Assembly (NCBI GenBank): GCA_021775455.1
Contig: JAJFHU010000023.1
Location: forward strand, 114,600-178,599
From: Hyphomicrobiales bacterium
Lineage (GTDB): Bacteria; Pseudomonadota; Alphaproteobacteria; Rhizobiales; Rhizobiaceae
Direction of reading: 5' to 3'
DNA length: 64,000 nucleotides
Shown: in pieces, positions 1-7,053 of the stretch
Position numbering within the stretch: position 1 is the stretch's first letter
How the letters are laid out: every line of letters starts with the position of its first letter
Notes under the pieces: model-generated
Seen by the model: only the letters and a program-made list of their open reading frames with translations
What the model was told of the DNA's origin: nothing
The model's database searches: none
Translations under genes and position numbers: made by a program

Positions 1-1
1 A

Positions 2-67
2 TTTCTGACCAAACCACTCGATCCGCTGCATTTGCTAAAGGCGATAAATGAGATTGAATCAGCCTGA
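2..67 (+). CDS. C-terminal end of a probable response regulator (partial)
   Basis: Reading from base 2 gives 21 codons followed by TGA at 65-67. The peptide contains TKPLDPLHLLKAI and ends in NEIESA. A Thr-Lys-Pro followed by a short acidic/hydrophobic helix is what the last beta strand and helix of a CheY-like receiver domain look like; the Lys is the conserved switch-region lysine. The gene therefore enters from the left edge and ends convergently with the PfkB gene 17 nt further on. Only the last helix is visible, so nothing can be said about an output domain; a single-domain regulator or the tail of a hybrid kinase are both possible. Identification is an inference from a short motif. Confidence 0.5.
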   Translation, partial: FLTKPLDPLHLLKAINEIESA

Positions 68-84
68 TTGCATCGGTTTGCAAA

Positions 85-1149
85 TCAACTCTCGAAATGA
101 TGTTCCATTCCCGCTATTTCGTACAAGGCATTTTTCATTAACAGACCATCCGTTGTGTTAATGTAAGAAACCACAGACGAAGCGTTGTGGGCAGCCAGCA
201 AGAGTGCATTTTCTGCACCCTGTTCCGATCTCAGTCCCCATGCCAAGGTTGAGACAAAGGCATCACCGGCACCTGCGGTGCCTGCTACATGGGTGGGAAT
301 TATATTCCTGTGAAACATCGCATGGCCATCGAACAACCATGCACCGTCGGCACCGTAAGTTACGAGTATGTTTTTTGGACCATGTTCCGCCAGAACCCTG
401 CAGAATTTCTCTAACGACACTGATCCCCCAGTTGTCGTCAACACAGGCTCAATATTATCTGGCACTCCCCAATCGAGGTCTTTGTGCATGACAGAAAGAC
501 AAGGGACAAGCGCTGCGGCTTCAAGCGCGTTAAGCGATATCAGCGACATGTACTGGGCCGCGTTCAATACAGAATTGGTCTTGTTCAAAATTTGCCGGAT
601 GCCGGGATTTGAAGAAAAAAACGCATCACACCGATGTGCAAATTTTGAAATTTCCGGCAGCATGTTTGCAGATTCTCCGCTTAGGCCGGCGGCATGGATC
701 AATTTCGGGTTCTCGGAATTGAGCAGTTTAAGGTCGCTCTTTACAAGCTTTGTGTTGGCACCCCGATTTGTAAATATAGCTGCATTTTTTTCATGTGAGG
801 CGATCATTACCGCTGCCCCTGTGGTCTCTCGGGCGGCGACAATAATTCCCTCAGTGCGTAGTTTGTTTTCCAGGCAATGATCATGGACATGGTTGTGGGA
901 TTGATCATTTCCGGTCTTTACCAACGGCATTACGTCACATCCCAGCCGGGAAAGACAGACCGCCGTGTTGAGGCCACCGCCGCCTATATGTGTTGCTATT
1001 GATTCTGCCTCTACTTTCCGACCAGGCTCAACCAAAAGGAATTGGTTTTCTGAATTTGAAAAAGAAATCTTTTCAATGGATTCGGACTGAAGCACAGCAA
1101 TCGTATCGACCATAGCGGAGCCAAAAGTCACAGCTTTCAGATTAGGCAT
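85..1149 (-). CDS. PfkB-family carbohydrate/nucleoside kinase
   Basis: This 354-residue protein carries the PfkB (ribokinase) signatures: an early Gly-rich segment GGGGLNTAVCLSRLG near residue 56 that helps bind the sugar, and the C-terminal GTAGAGDAFVSTLAWG near residue 288 with the catalytic Asp of the GAGD anion hole. The family phosphorylates a hydroxymethyl group of sugars or nucleosides with ATP in the cytoplasm; the substrate cannot be named from sequence. A His/Asp-rich segment (HNHVHDH) near residue 85 is unusual. The start ATG overlaps the end of the TM2 gene by 8 nt, so it is the last gene of a three-gene minus-strand operon with a 2-hydroxyacid dehydrogenase, which would fit a small sugar or sugar-acid pathway. 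Confidence 0.85.
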   Translation of the reverse strand: MPNLKAVTFGSAMVDTIAVLQSESIEKISFSNSENQFLLVEPGRKVEAESIATHIGGGGLNTAVCLSRLGCDVMPLVKTGNDQSHNHVHDHCLENKLRTEGIIVAARETTGAAVMIASHEKNAAIFTNRGANTKLVKSDLKLLNSENPKLIHAAGLSGESANMLPEISKFAHRCDAFFSSNPGIRQILNKTNSVLNAAQYMSLISLNALEAAALVPCLSVMHKDLDWGVPDNIEPVLTTTGGSVSLEKFCRVLAEHGPKNILVTYGADGAWLFDGHAMFHRNIIPTHVAGTAGAGDAFVSTLAWGLRSEQGAENALLLAAHNASSVVSYINTTDGLLMKNALYEIAGMEHHFES

Positions 1150-1426
1150 TTTTTTCCCTGGTCCAGCGCGGGATCATGAAAGCATCGAATACCATCCATG
1201 CAATCAGTCCTGCATTTATGGCAAATGCAATTGGGTGGTGAGAAAGGGCAAGTGAAGCGGCCGTCAGGCCGAGCATTCCCAATCCGCTCAATACGTAGCC
1301 GTGATAGTATCGATGAGCGCCCAGGCCACCTAAAACTATCAGCAGTGCATAGGAAATCCACAATGTTCGCGAATGCACCCGTGCTTGGGCTGGTTCATTT
1401 TTGGGTAAATCTGGTTCTGTCATCAT
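1142..1426 (-). CDS. TM2-domain membrane protein
   Basis: A 94-residue protein with two predicted membrane helices. It contains the TM2 domain hallmark GGLGAHRYYHGYVLSGLG, that is G-x-x-G-x-H-R-x-Y-x-G between the helices. TM2 proteins are small inner-membrane proteins of unknown function. The open frame extends upstream to 1486, but that would overlap the dehydrogenase by 47 nt, and the ATG pair at 1426/1423 starts 13 nt downstream of the dehydrogenase stop, so 1426 was chosen. The sequence ends overlapping the PfkB start by 8 nt, which suggests translational coupling. Confidence 0.7.
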   Translation of the reverse strand: MMTEPDLPKNEPAQARVHSRTLWISYALLIVLGGLGAHRYYHGYVLSGLGMLGLTAASLALSHHPIAFAINAGLIAWMVFDAFMIPRWTREKNA

Positions 1427-1439
1427 GTATTGCGGTACT

Positions 1440-2435
1440 TCAACAATCAGTTGGAAGGACTCGGTCAGGTGGCTTGTGACCATCAAACAGCGTCCGAATG
1501 TTGATTAAAACGCGATCTCCCATTTCGAGACGGCCTTCAATAGTGGCAGACCCCATGTGCGGAAGAATTACCACTTTTCCTTTTTTTACCAATTCCATCA
1601 GCTTTGAATTCACAGCCGGTTCGTGCTCAAATACATCGAGGCCTGCACCGGCAATCTTGTTGCTGGATAACGCATCAATCAACGCTGTTTCGTCGATGAT
1701 TTCTCCGCGTGCCGTGTTAATGATGACCGTGTTCGGTTGAACAAGGGCCAGGCGTCGCGCAGACAGAAGATGATAGGTCGCCGGCGTGGAGGGGCAATTG
1801 ACCGAAATAAAGTCAACACGCGAAAGCATCTGATCAAGGCTTTCCCACCAAGTGACTTCCAGTTCCTCTTCAACTGCTTCGCTGACACGATTGCGATTAT
1901 GGTAGTGTATGGACAGGCCAAAAGCCTTTGCCCGTCTTGCCACTGCAGTGCCAATCCGGCCCATACCAACTATTCCAAGTCGTTTGCCCCAAATTCGGTG
2001 CCCAAGCATCCACGTAGGCGACCAGCCCTTCCAGTTACCATCGTTTATTGCATCCACACCTTCAATGAATCGACGTGAGACTGCTACCATCAGACCTACC
2101 GTCATGTCGGCCGTATCTTCAGTCAGTACATTTGGCGTATTGGTGATCGTAATATTTTTTCGCGCAGCAGCCTGTACATCAATATTGTCAACGCCATTTC
2201 CAAAATTGGCTATTAGCTTGAGCTGATCACCAGCCTGCGCAATCAAGCCGGCATCTATTTTGTCTGTGACCGTTGGCACCAGAACATTTGCAGATTTCAC
2301 CGCTTTTACCAACTCAGCCTGACTCATTGGTTTGTCTTCAAGGTTCAGGCTGGTTTCAAACAACTCCCGCATTCTGGTCTCAACGAGATCCGGGAGTTTT
2401 CGGGTCACAACAACAAGTGGTTTTTTTGCGGTCAT
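1440..2435 (-). CDS. D-isomer-specific 2-hydroxyacid dehydrogenase (glyoxylate/hydroxypyruvate reductase-like)
   Basis: The 331-residue protein has the full NAD(P)-dependent 2-hydroxyacid dehydrogenase layout. The Rossmann motif GMGRIGTAVARR is in the middle, followed by the catalytic Arg in NTARGEIID, the Glu in EHEP and the His in PHMGSAT. The family reduces glyoxylate, hydroxypyruvate or related 2-keto acids. It heads a minus-strand operon with the TM2 and PfkB genes. The sequence most resembles the GyaR/GhrB group of glyoxylate reductases found in rhizobia, but the exact substrate is not provable here. Confidence 0.85.
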   Translation of the reverse strand: MTAKKPLVVVTRKLPDLVETRMRELFETSLNLEDKPMSQAELVKAVKSANVLVPTVTDKIDAGLIAQAGDQLKLIANFGNGVDNIDVQAAARKNITITNTPNVLTEDTADMTVGLMVAVSRRFIEGVDAINDGNWKGWSPTWMLGHRIWGKRLGIVGMGRIGTAVARRAKAFGLSIHYHNRNRVSEAVEEELEVTWWESLDQMLSRVDFISVNCPSTPATYHLLSARRLALVQPNTVIINTARGEIIDETALIDALSSNKIAGAGLDVFEHEPAVNSKLMELVKKGKVVILPHMGSATIEGRLEMGDRVLINIRTLFDGHKPPDRVLPTDC

Positions 2436-2547
2436 ATTTACACAATCCGGCTGGTTGTTGACGACATGTTAACCCTGTGCCGCCAAACTGGAAATTGTTT
2501 TATGCATAACAGACTGTTCCTGCAACACAAACTGCTTCCAATAGGAA

Positions 2548-3126
2548 ATGCAATGTATCATGTGCTTTAAAGTGTTCCTTGAAAAATTATTTGAACCGGG
2601 AAAACTTGGCAATTTTGTTGTTTTGACCTCTCTTCTTTTGCCGGTTTTGTTTATTCCCGCGTTTGTGAAGGAAACAGGAGCAACTTCTGTCAGTCAGACC
2701 GGTTTGCCATTACCACGCTTTGTCAGTTTGAAATCAACACGCGTGAACATGCGCGTTGGTCCCGGCCGCGAATACAAAGTGACATGGATGTATCTGAAAC
2801 AGGGATTGCCCATGGAAGTCATCCAGGAATATGAAAATTGGCGCAAAGTCAGAGATCCGGAGGGAAATGAAGGCTGGATATTGCACTCGCTACTTTCTGG
2901 AAAGCGGATGGCAATAATTGCCCCCTGGGAAAAGGGAAGTCGCTTCGCCATGCATTCGCAGGCAAATCAAAAAAGCGCAAAGATTGCCGATGTTGAGGCC
3001 CGTGTGTTGGCAAATGTGAACGGTTGCGAAGAAAACTGGTGTTTGGTTGAAGCAGACGACATCGAAGGATATGTCCACAAAAACACCCTTTGGGGTGTAT
3101 ATCCAGACGAGATAATAGAGCAGTAA
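2548..3126 (+). CDS. Exported bacterial SH3-domain protein
   Basis: A 192-residue protein with an N-terminal hydrophobic segment (VVLTSLLLPVLFIPAF, about residues 24-39) that should act as a signal peptide or anchor. The rest contains two SH3-like repeats: one with NMRVGPGREYKVTWMY and a second ending in EGYVHKNTLWGVYPDE. Bacterial SH3 domains of this type bind cell-wall or envelope ligands. Its role is not known; an envelope protein is the safest reading. ATG 2560 is an alternative start; the AGGA at 2543-2546 is very close to ATG 2548, so the start is uncertain. It stands alone, divergent from the dehydrogenase operon and convergent with irr. Confidence 0.75.
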   Translation: MQCIMCFKVFLEKLFEPGKLGNFVVLTSLLLPVLFIPAFVKETGATSVSQTGLPLPRFVSLKSTRVNMRVGPGREYKVTWMYLKQGLPMEVIQEYENWRKVRDPEGNEGWILHSLLSGKRMAIIAPWEKGSRFAMHSQANQKSAKIADVEARVLANVNGCEENWCLVEADDIEGYVHKNTLWGVYPDEIIEQ

Positions 3127-3150
3127 GTTTCGTTATTTTCGTCTGTTTGG

Positions 3151-3561
3151 CTATTTTTCCCGCACGTGAACAATCACATCTACACGGCTGACTTCCATTC
3201 CATTGGGGGGTTCTGGAAGATTTACAACTTGTGCCGCTCCACTCGGCATATCAATGACCCGATCCGATGCTTCCACGTAAAAATGATGGTGATTGTTCGT
3301 GTTGGTATCAAAATAAGTCTTGTTGGAATCGATTGAAATCACCCGAAGCAACCCGCTGTCAGTAAATTGATGCAGCGTGTTGTAAATTGTAGCCAGCGAG
3401 ACTTCCACACCGGCGTATTGTGCTTCCTCATGAACATTTTCAGCTGTCACATGACGGTCACCCTGTGAGAACAGCAATTCTGCAAGTTCTACCCGCTGCC
3501 GGGTAGGTCTTAATCCTGCATTTCGCAGCATGTTCACAAGTCTCTTTGGATTTTTCATCAT
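3151..3561 (-). CDS. irr: Iron response regulator Irr (Fur family)
   Basis: A 136-residue Fur-superfamily repressor. The winged helix covers GLRPTRQRVELAELLF to SLATIYNTLHQFTDSGLL, and the protein has the His cluster NNHHHFYVE seen in rhizobial Irr proteins, where it contributes to heme/metal sensing. Irr accumulates under iron limitation, represses heme synthesis and activates iron uptake. The N-terminal heme regulatory Cys-Pro motif of Bradyrhizobium Irr is absent, as in most other Irr proteins. The neighbourhood irr-fabA-fabB-fabI is the usual one in Rhizobiales and supports the assignment over Fur, Mur or Zur. The open frame allows a TTG at 3567; ATG 3561 was chosen. Confidence 0.9.
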   Translation of the reverse strand: MMKNPKRLVNMLRNAGLRPTRQRVELAELLFSQGDRHVTAENVHEEAQYAGVEVSLATIYNTLHQFTDSGLLRVISIDSNKTYFDTNTNNHHHFYVEASDRVIDMPSGAAQVVNLPEPPNGMEVSRVDVIVHVREK

Positions 3562-3861
3562 TTCCAAACCTGCTCGGCATTCACAGACTGGTTAGTCAAG
3601 AACAATACATATAATTGCAAGCAACCAAGCTCGCAAGTGTGGCCATTTTACAGCTTCCTGCCAAGATTTCCATTAGCGTCTGATTAACGAGGTCCCATAT
3701 TCACCAGCTGTTAACCATCAGAGCGCAGAATTGGGCCTGTAGAAACCGGAATCCGTGCATGAGTAACGATAAACCTGACGGTTGCTTGATGTTTCTGACG
3801 AACAAATAGATCCGGTTTTTCATTCTGTTGGAAGCTTGCGAGCGCCGCAAACGGAGTGATC

Positions 3862-4182
3862 ATGACCAAATACATGAATTTTGCAAAATCTTGCCTGATT
3901 GGAATTACCTTGGGCTGCATTGCATTTCCAACCCTTGGATATAGCGAGCCCGCCACATGTGGTGATCGGGCCGAGTTGATTGGTACGTTAAAAAACCGGT
4001 ACAAGGAATTCCCCGTTGCCATGGGGATATCACAAAAAAGCACAGAGGCATTTGAGATTTATGCTTCTGTGGGTGGCACGTGGACCGTAATTATGACCAC
4101 ATCAACCGGCCTGACCTGTGTAATGGCAGCCGGACACTCGTGGAAAGATATTCCGCAGGTTGCGATGGGGCCACTAACCTGA
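3862..4182 (+). CDS. Small exported protein of unknown function
   Basis: A 106-residue protein with a Sec signal peptide (residues about 5-28, cleavage likely after LGYS). The mature part has the pattern CGDRAELIGTLKNRY, then GTWTVIMTTSTGLTCVMAAGHSW. The two cysteines could form a periplasmic disulfide. I recognise this arrangement (a leading CxxR, then GTWT, then G-x-x-C and G-x-x-W) as a small uncharacterised family frequent in Alphaproteobacteria, but I know of no function. ATG 3862 is preferred over the GTG at 3856 because ACGGAG at 3851-3856 then sits 5 nt upstream. It lies between irr and fabA on the fab strand. Confidence 0.7.
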   Translation: MTKYMNFAKSCLIGITLGCIAFPTLGYSEPATCGDRAELIGTLKNRYKEFPVAMGISQKSTEAFEIYASVGGTWTVIMTTSTGLTCVMAAGHSWKDIPQVAMGPLT

Positions 4183-4347
4183 ATTTTGCCTTGTTTCAGC
4201 AGCAAGTACTGGTGCATGAAACTGATGCTTTAAATCTGAAACTTTCTTTGGCACTTAAGCTTGCCTGTGCTAAACCGGCCTTCAGGCGATGAAATAACAC
4301 CGCCTTTTTGGTCTAATTTGCATTGTTGACAGGGCACGGAATTCCTT

Positions 4348-4854
4348 ATGAGTGAAAAACAAAACAGCTACAGCTACGAAGAGCTGTTGTCTTGCGGTCG
4401 AGGTGAACTCTACGGTGAGGGTAACGCGCAGTTGCCACTTCCGCCCATGCTGATGCTTCATCGCGTAACTGATTTATCGGAAACCGGTGGCGAATATGGC
4501 AAGGGTTACGCAAGGGCGGAGTTTGACATAACCGACGATCTTTGGTTCTTTCCCTGTCATTTTGAAGGTGATCCGGTAATGCCGGGTTGTTTGGGACTGG
4601 ACGCCTTGTGGCAATTAACAGGATTTTATCTTGGTTGGTTGGGCGAATCCGGCAAAGGTCGCGCCTTATCGACAGGGGAAGTAAAGTTTACGGGCATGGT
4701 AACTCCAAACACCAAACTGGTGGAATTTGGCATCGATTTTCGTCGGGTAATGCGAGGTAAACTTGTCTTGGGAATTGCCAATGGCTGGATGAAAGCTGAT
4801 GGCGAAGTGATTTATCAGGCCAAGGATTTGCGGGTCGCCCTGTTTCAGGAGTAA
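4348..4854 (+). CDS. fabA: 3-hydroxydecanoyl-ACP dehydratase/isomerase FabA
   Basis: At 168 residues this matches FabA closely. The catalytic His is residue 71 in [13 protein letters not shown] and the catalytic Asp is residue 85 in GLDALWQL, one position from E. coli H70/D84. FabA dehydrates 3-hydroxydecanoyl-ACP and isomerises trans-2 to cis-3-decenoyl-ACP, committing carbon to anaerobic-type unsaturated fatty acid synthesis. fabB and fabI follow on the same strand, so the elongation and reduction partners are co-located. A weak hairpin with a T run (AGGCG/CGCCT at 4284-4305) lies upstream and may end transcription of the preceding small gene. Confidence 0.96.
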   Translation: MSEKQNSYSYEELLSCGRGELYGEGNAQLPLPPMLMLHRVTDLSETGGEYGKGYARAEFDITDDLWFFPCHFEGDPVMPGCLGLDALWQLTGFYLGWLGESGKGRALSTGEVKFTGMVTPNTKLVEFGIDFRRVMRGKLVLGIANGWMKADGEVIYQAKDLRVALFQE

Positions 4855-4963
4855 CTTCTAAAATTCACACTCGATTGTTTGTGCATGTTGCAAGGGCGTG
4901 TAACAATTGCTAGCGCTTAATTGTCAATCTTGAACCGGAACCATATTGAAAGGCTCTATCGCA

Positions 4964-6181
4964 ATGAAGCGTGTTGTCATTACCGGAATGGGTATTGTTT
5001 CGTCCATCGGCAATAATCCGCAGGAAGTCCTGGCATCGCTGCGTGAAGCAAAATCGGGTATCAGCAAAGCCGAGGACTATGAAAAATACGGGTTCCGTTG
5101 CCAGGTGCATGGTGAACCAAAACTCGATCCTTTCGAAGTACTCGATCGCAGAACTGCGCGATTCATGGCCAAGGGCACCGCCTGGAATTACATTGCAATG
5201 GAACAGGCTGTTCAGGATTCGGGCCTTGAAGAAAGCGACATCATAAATCCTCGCACAGGAATCATTATGGGTTCGGGTGGACCTTCAACCCGTACTATTT
5301 TTGAAGCTGCAGATATTACCCGCGAGCGGGGCCCAAAGCGGATCGGCCCTACAGCTGTACCCAAAGCAATGAGTTCCACAGCCTCCGCGGTTCTTGCTAC
5401 ACAGTTTCAAATAAAGGGCGTCAATTACTCGATTTCATCAGCTTGTGCGACATCTAACCATTGTGTTGGAAATGCTTATGAAACCATCCAAATGGGTAAA
5501 CAGGACGTGATTTTTGCCGGTGGATCGGAAGATCTGGATTGGAGCATGTCCAACATCTTTGATGCAATGGGCGCCATGTCTTCCAAATATAATGATACAC
5601 CTGATCGAGCTTCCCGTGCCTATGATCTTAATCGCGATGGATTTGTCATTGCAGGAGGTGCCGGCGTATTGGTTCTGGAGGAACTGGAACGCGCAAAGGC
5701 GCGAGGGGCAAAAATTTACGGTGAAATTGTTGGCTATGGCGCAACATCAGACGGACACGACATGGTCGCTCCTTCCGGTGAAGGTGCTGCGCGTTGCATG
5801 CGTATGGCTTTGGATACGGTAAACGACCCTATAGATTACATTAACCCTCACGCCACCTCCACACCGGTTGGTGATGAAAAGGAAGTAGAAGCCGTACGCG
5901 AGGTATTTGGGGCGAATTGCCCGCCTATGTCGGCAACCAAATCACTGACAGGACATTCTTTGGGTGCAACCGGTGTACAGGAGGCAATTTACTGTCTTTT
6001 GATGATGCAGAACGGTTTCATCTGTAAAAGTGCTCACATTGATGAGCTGGATCCAATGTTTACGGACATGAACATTGTCCAGTCGCGGCTCGATGATGTC
6101 GCGCTAAACACGGTAATTTCAAATTCATTTGGTTTTGGTGGCACAAACGCAACGTTGGCATTCCAGCGTTACAACGGGTGA
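4964..6181 (+). CDS. fabB: 3-oxoacyl-ACP synthase I FabB
   Basis: A 405-residue ketoacyl synthase. It has the nucleophile Cys161 in SSACATS and the two catalytic histidines in [11 protein letters not shown] and [12 protein letters not shown]. FabB condenses malonyl-ACP with acyl-ACP and is needed to elongate the cis-3-decenoyl-ACP made by FabA, so it completes the unsaturated branch. The frame extends to a TTG at 4946, but homologues begin [10 protein letters not shown], and GAAAGG at 4948-4953 precedes ATG 4964 by 10 nt, so 4964 is the start. The fabA-fabB gap holds a small inverted repeat (ACAATT at 4903-4908, AATTGT at 4919-4924) that could be an operator. Confidence 0.96.
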   Translation: MKRVVITGMGIVSSIGNNPQEVLASLREAKSGISKAEDYEKYGFRCQVHGEPKLDPFEVLDRRTARFMAKGTAWNYIAMEQAVQDSGLEESDIINPRTGIIMGSGGPSTRTIFEAADITRERGPKRIGPTAVPKAMSSTASAVLATQFQIKGVNYSISSACATSNHCVGNAYETIQMGKQDVIFAGGSEDLDWSMSNIFDAMGAMSSKYNDTPDRASRAYDLNRDGFVIAGGAGVLVLEELERAKARGAKIYGEIVGYGATSDGHDMVAPSGEGAARCMRMALDTVNDPIDYINPHATSTPVGDEKEVEAVREVFGANCPPMSATKSLTGHSLGATGVQEAIYCLLMMQNGFICKSAHIDELDPMFTDMNIVQSRLDDVALNTVISNSFGFGGTNATLAFQRYNG

Positions 6182-6191
6182 GGATGCGTTG

Positions 6192-6998
6192 ATGGGTGAC
6201 TTGATGCGCGGAAAACGTGGTTTGGTGATGGGAGTTGCCAACAATCATTCGATTGCTTGGGGAATTGCCTCAAAGCTTGCAGAAGAAGGTGCTGAACTGG
6301 CATTTACGTATCAAGGTGATGCCTTTGGGAAACGCGTAAAGCCGTTGGCTGAAAGTGTTGGCGCCAGCATCTTGTTGCCTTGTGATGTCGAGAATATCGA
6401 TACCGTTGACGCGGTTTTTGATGCTCTGAAGAAGGAATGGGGCTCAATAGATTTTTTGGTTCACGCAATTGCTTTTTCGGACAAGAATGAACTCAAGGGA
6501 TTATACGCAGACACAACACGCGAGAATTTTTCCAAAACGATGGTAATTTCCTGTTTTTCATTCACGGAAATCGCCAAGCGGGCGGCCAGCTTGATGACGG
6601 ATGGCGGCAGCATGATAACACTCACCTATGGTGGCTCCACCCGGGTAATGCCAAATTATAATGTAATGGGTGTTGCCAAGGCTGCTCTTGAAGCCAGTGT
6701 TCGTTATCTGGCAACGGACTATGGACCAGAAAACATTAGGGTGAATGCCATATCAGCCGGTCCGGTTCGCACTTTGGCAGGTGCTGGTGTTGCTGACGCG
6801 CGGCTAATGTTCAATTACCAGAAAAACAACGCACCGCTTCGCCGTACGGTCGAGATTTCCGAGGTTGGTGGTTCAGCCCTTTATCTCTTGTCAGACCTTG
6901 CGTCAGGAGTAACCGGCGAAATCCATTATGTGGATTCGGGATATTCAACTGTCTCAATGCCGCGCATGGAAACTTTAAAAGCTCTGGACAGGGAATAG
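6192..6998 (+). CDS. fabI: Enoyl-ACP reductase FabI
   Basis: A 268-residue short-chain dehydrogenase of the FabI type. It has the divergent N-terminal nucleotide motif GVANNHSIAWGIA and the catalytic Tyr-x6-Lys in NYNVMGVAKAALEAS. FabI performs the last NADH-dependent reduction of each fatty acid elongation round and is the target of triclosan in many bacteria. It starts 10 nt after the fabB stop, so the three fab genes form an operon. The longer frame to 6129 lies inside fabB and is not used. No second enoyl reductase is in the window. Confidence 0.95.
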   Translation: MGDLMRGKRGLVMGVANNHSIAWGIASKLAEEGAELAFTYQGDAFGKRVKPLAESVGASILLPCDVENIDTVDAVFDALKKEWGSIDFLVHAIAFSDKNELKGLYADTTRENFSKTMVISCFSFTEIAKRAASLMTDGGSMITLTYGGSTRVMPNYNVMGVAKAALEASVRYLATDYGPENIRVNAISAGPVRTLAGAGVADARLMFNYQKNNAPLRRTVEISEVGGSALYLLSDLASGVTGEIHYVDSGYSTVSMPRMETLKALDRE

Positions 6999-7053
6999 GC
7001 TAACAAAGTCTGTCCGGTGTAAGATCAAATGAATCACACATCGTCGGAACGTT

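Noticed and set aside
4326..4347. TTGACA as -35 of a fabA promoter
   Set aside because: It is only about 22 nt before the fabA ATG, so a -10 at the right distance would fall on the start codon.
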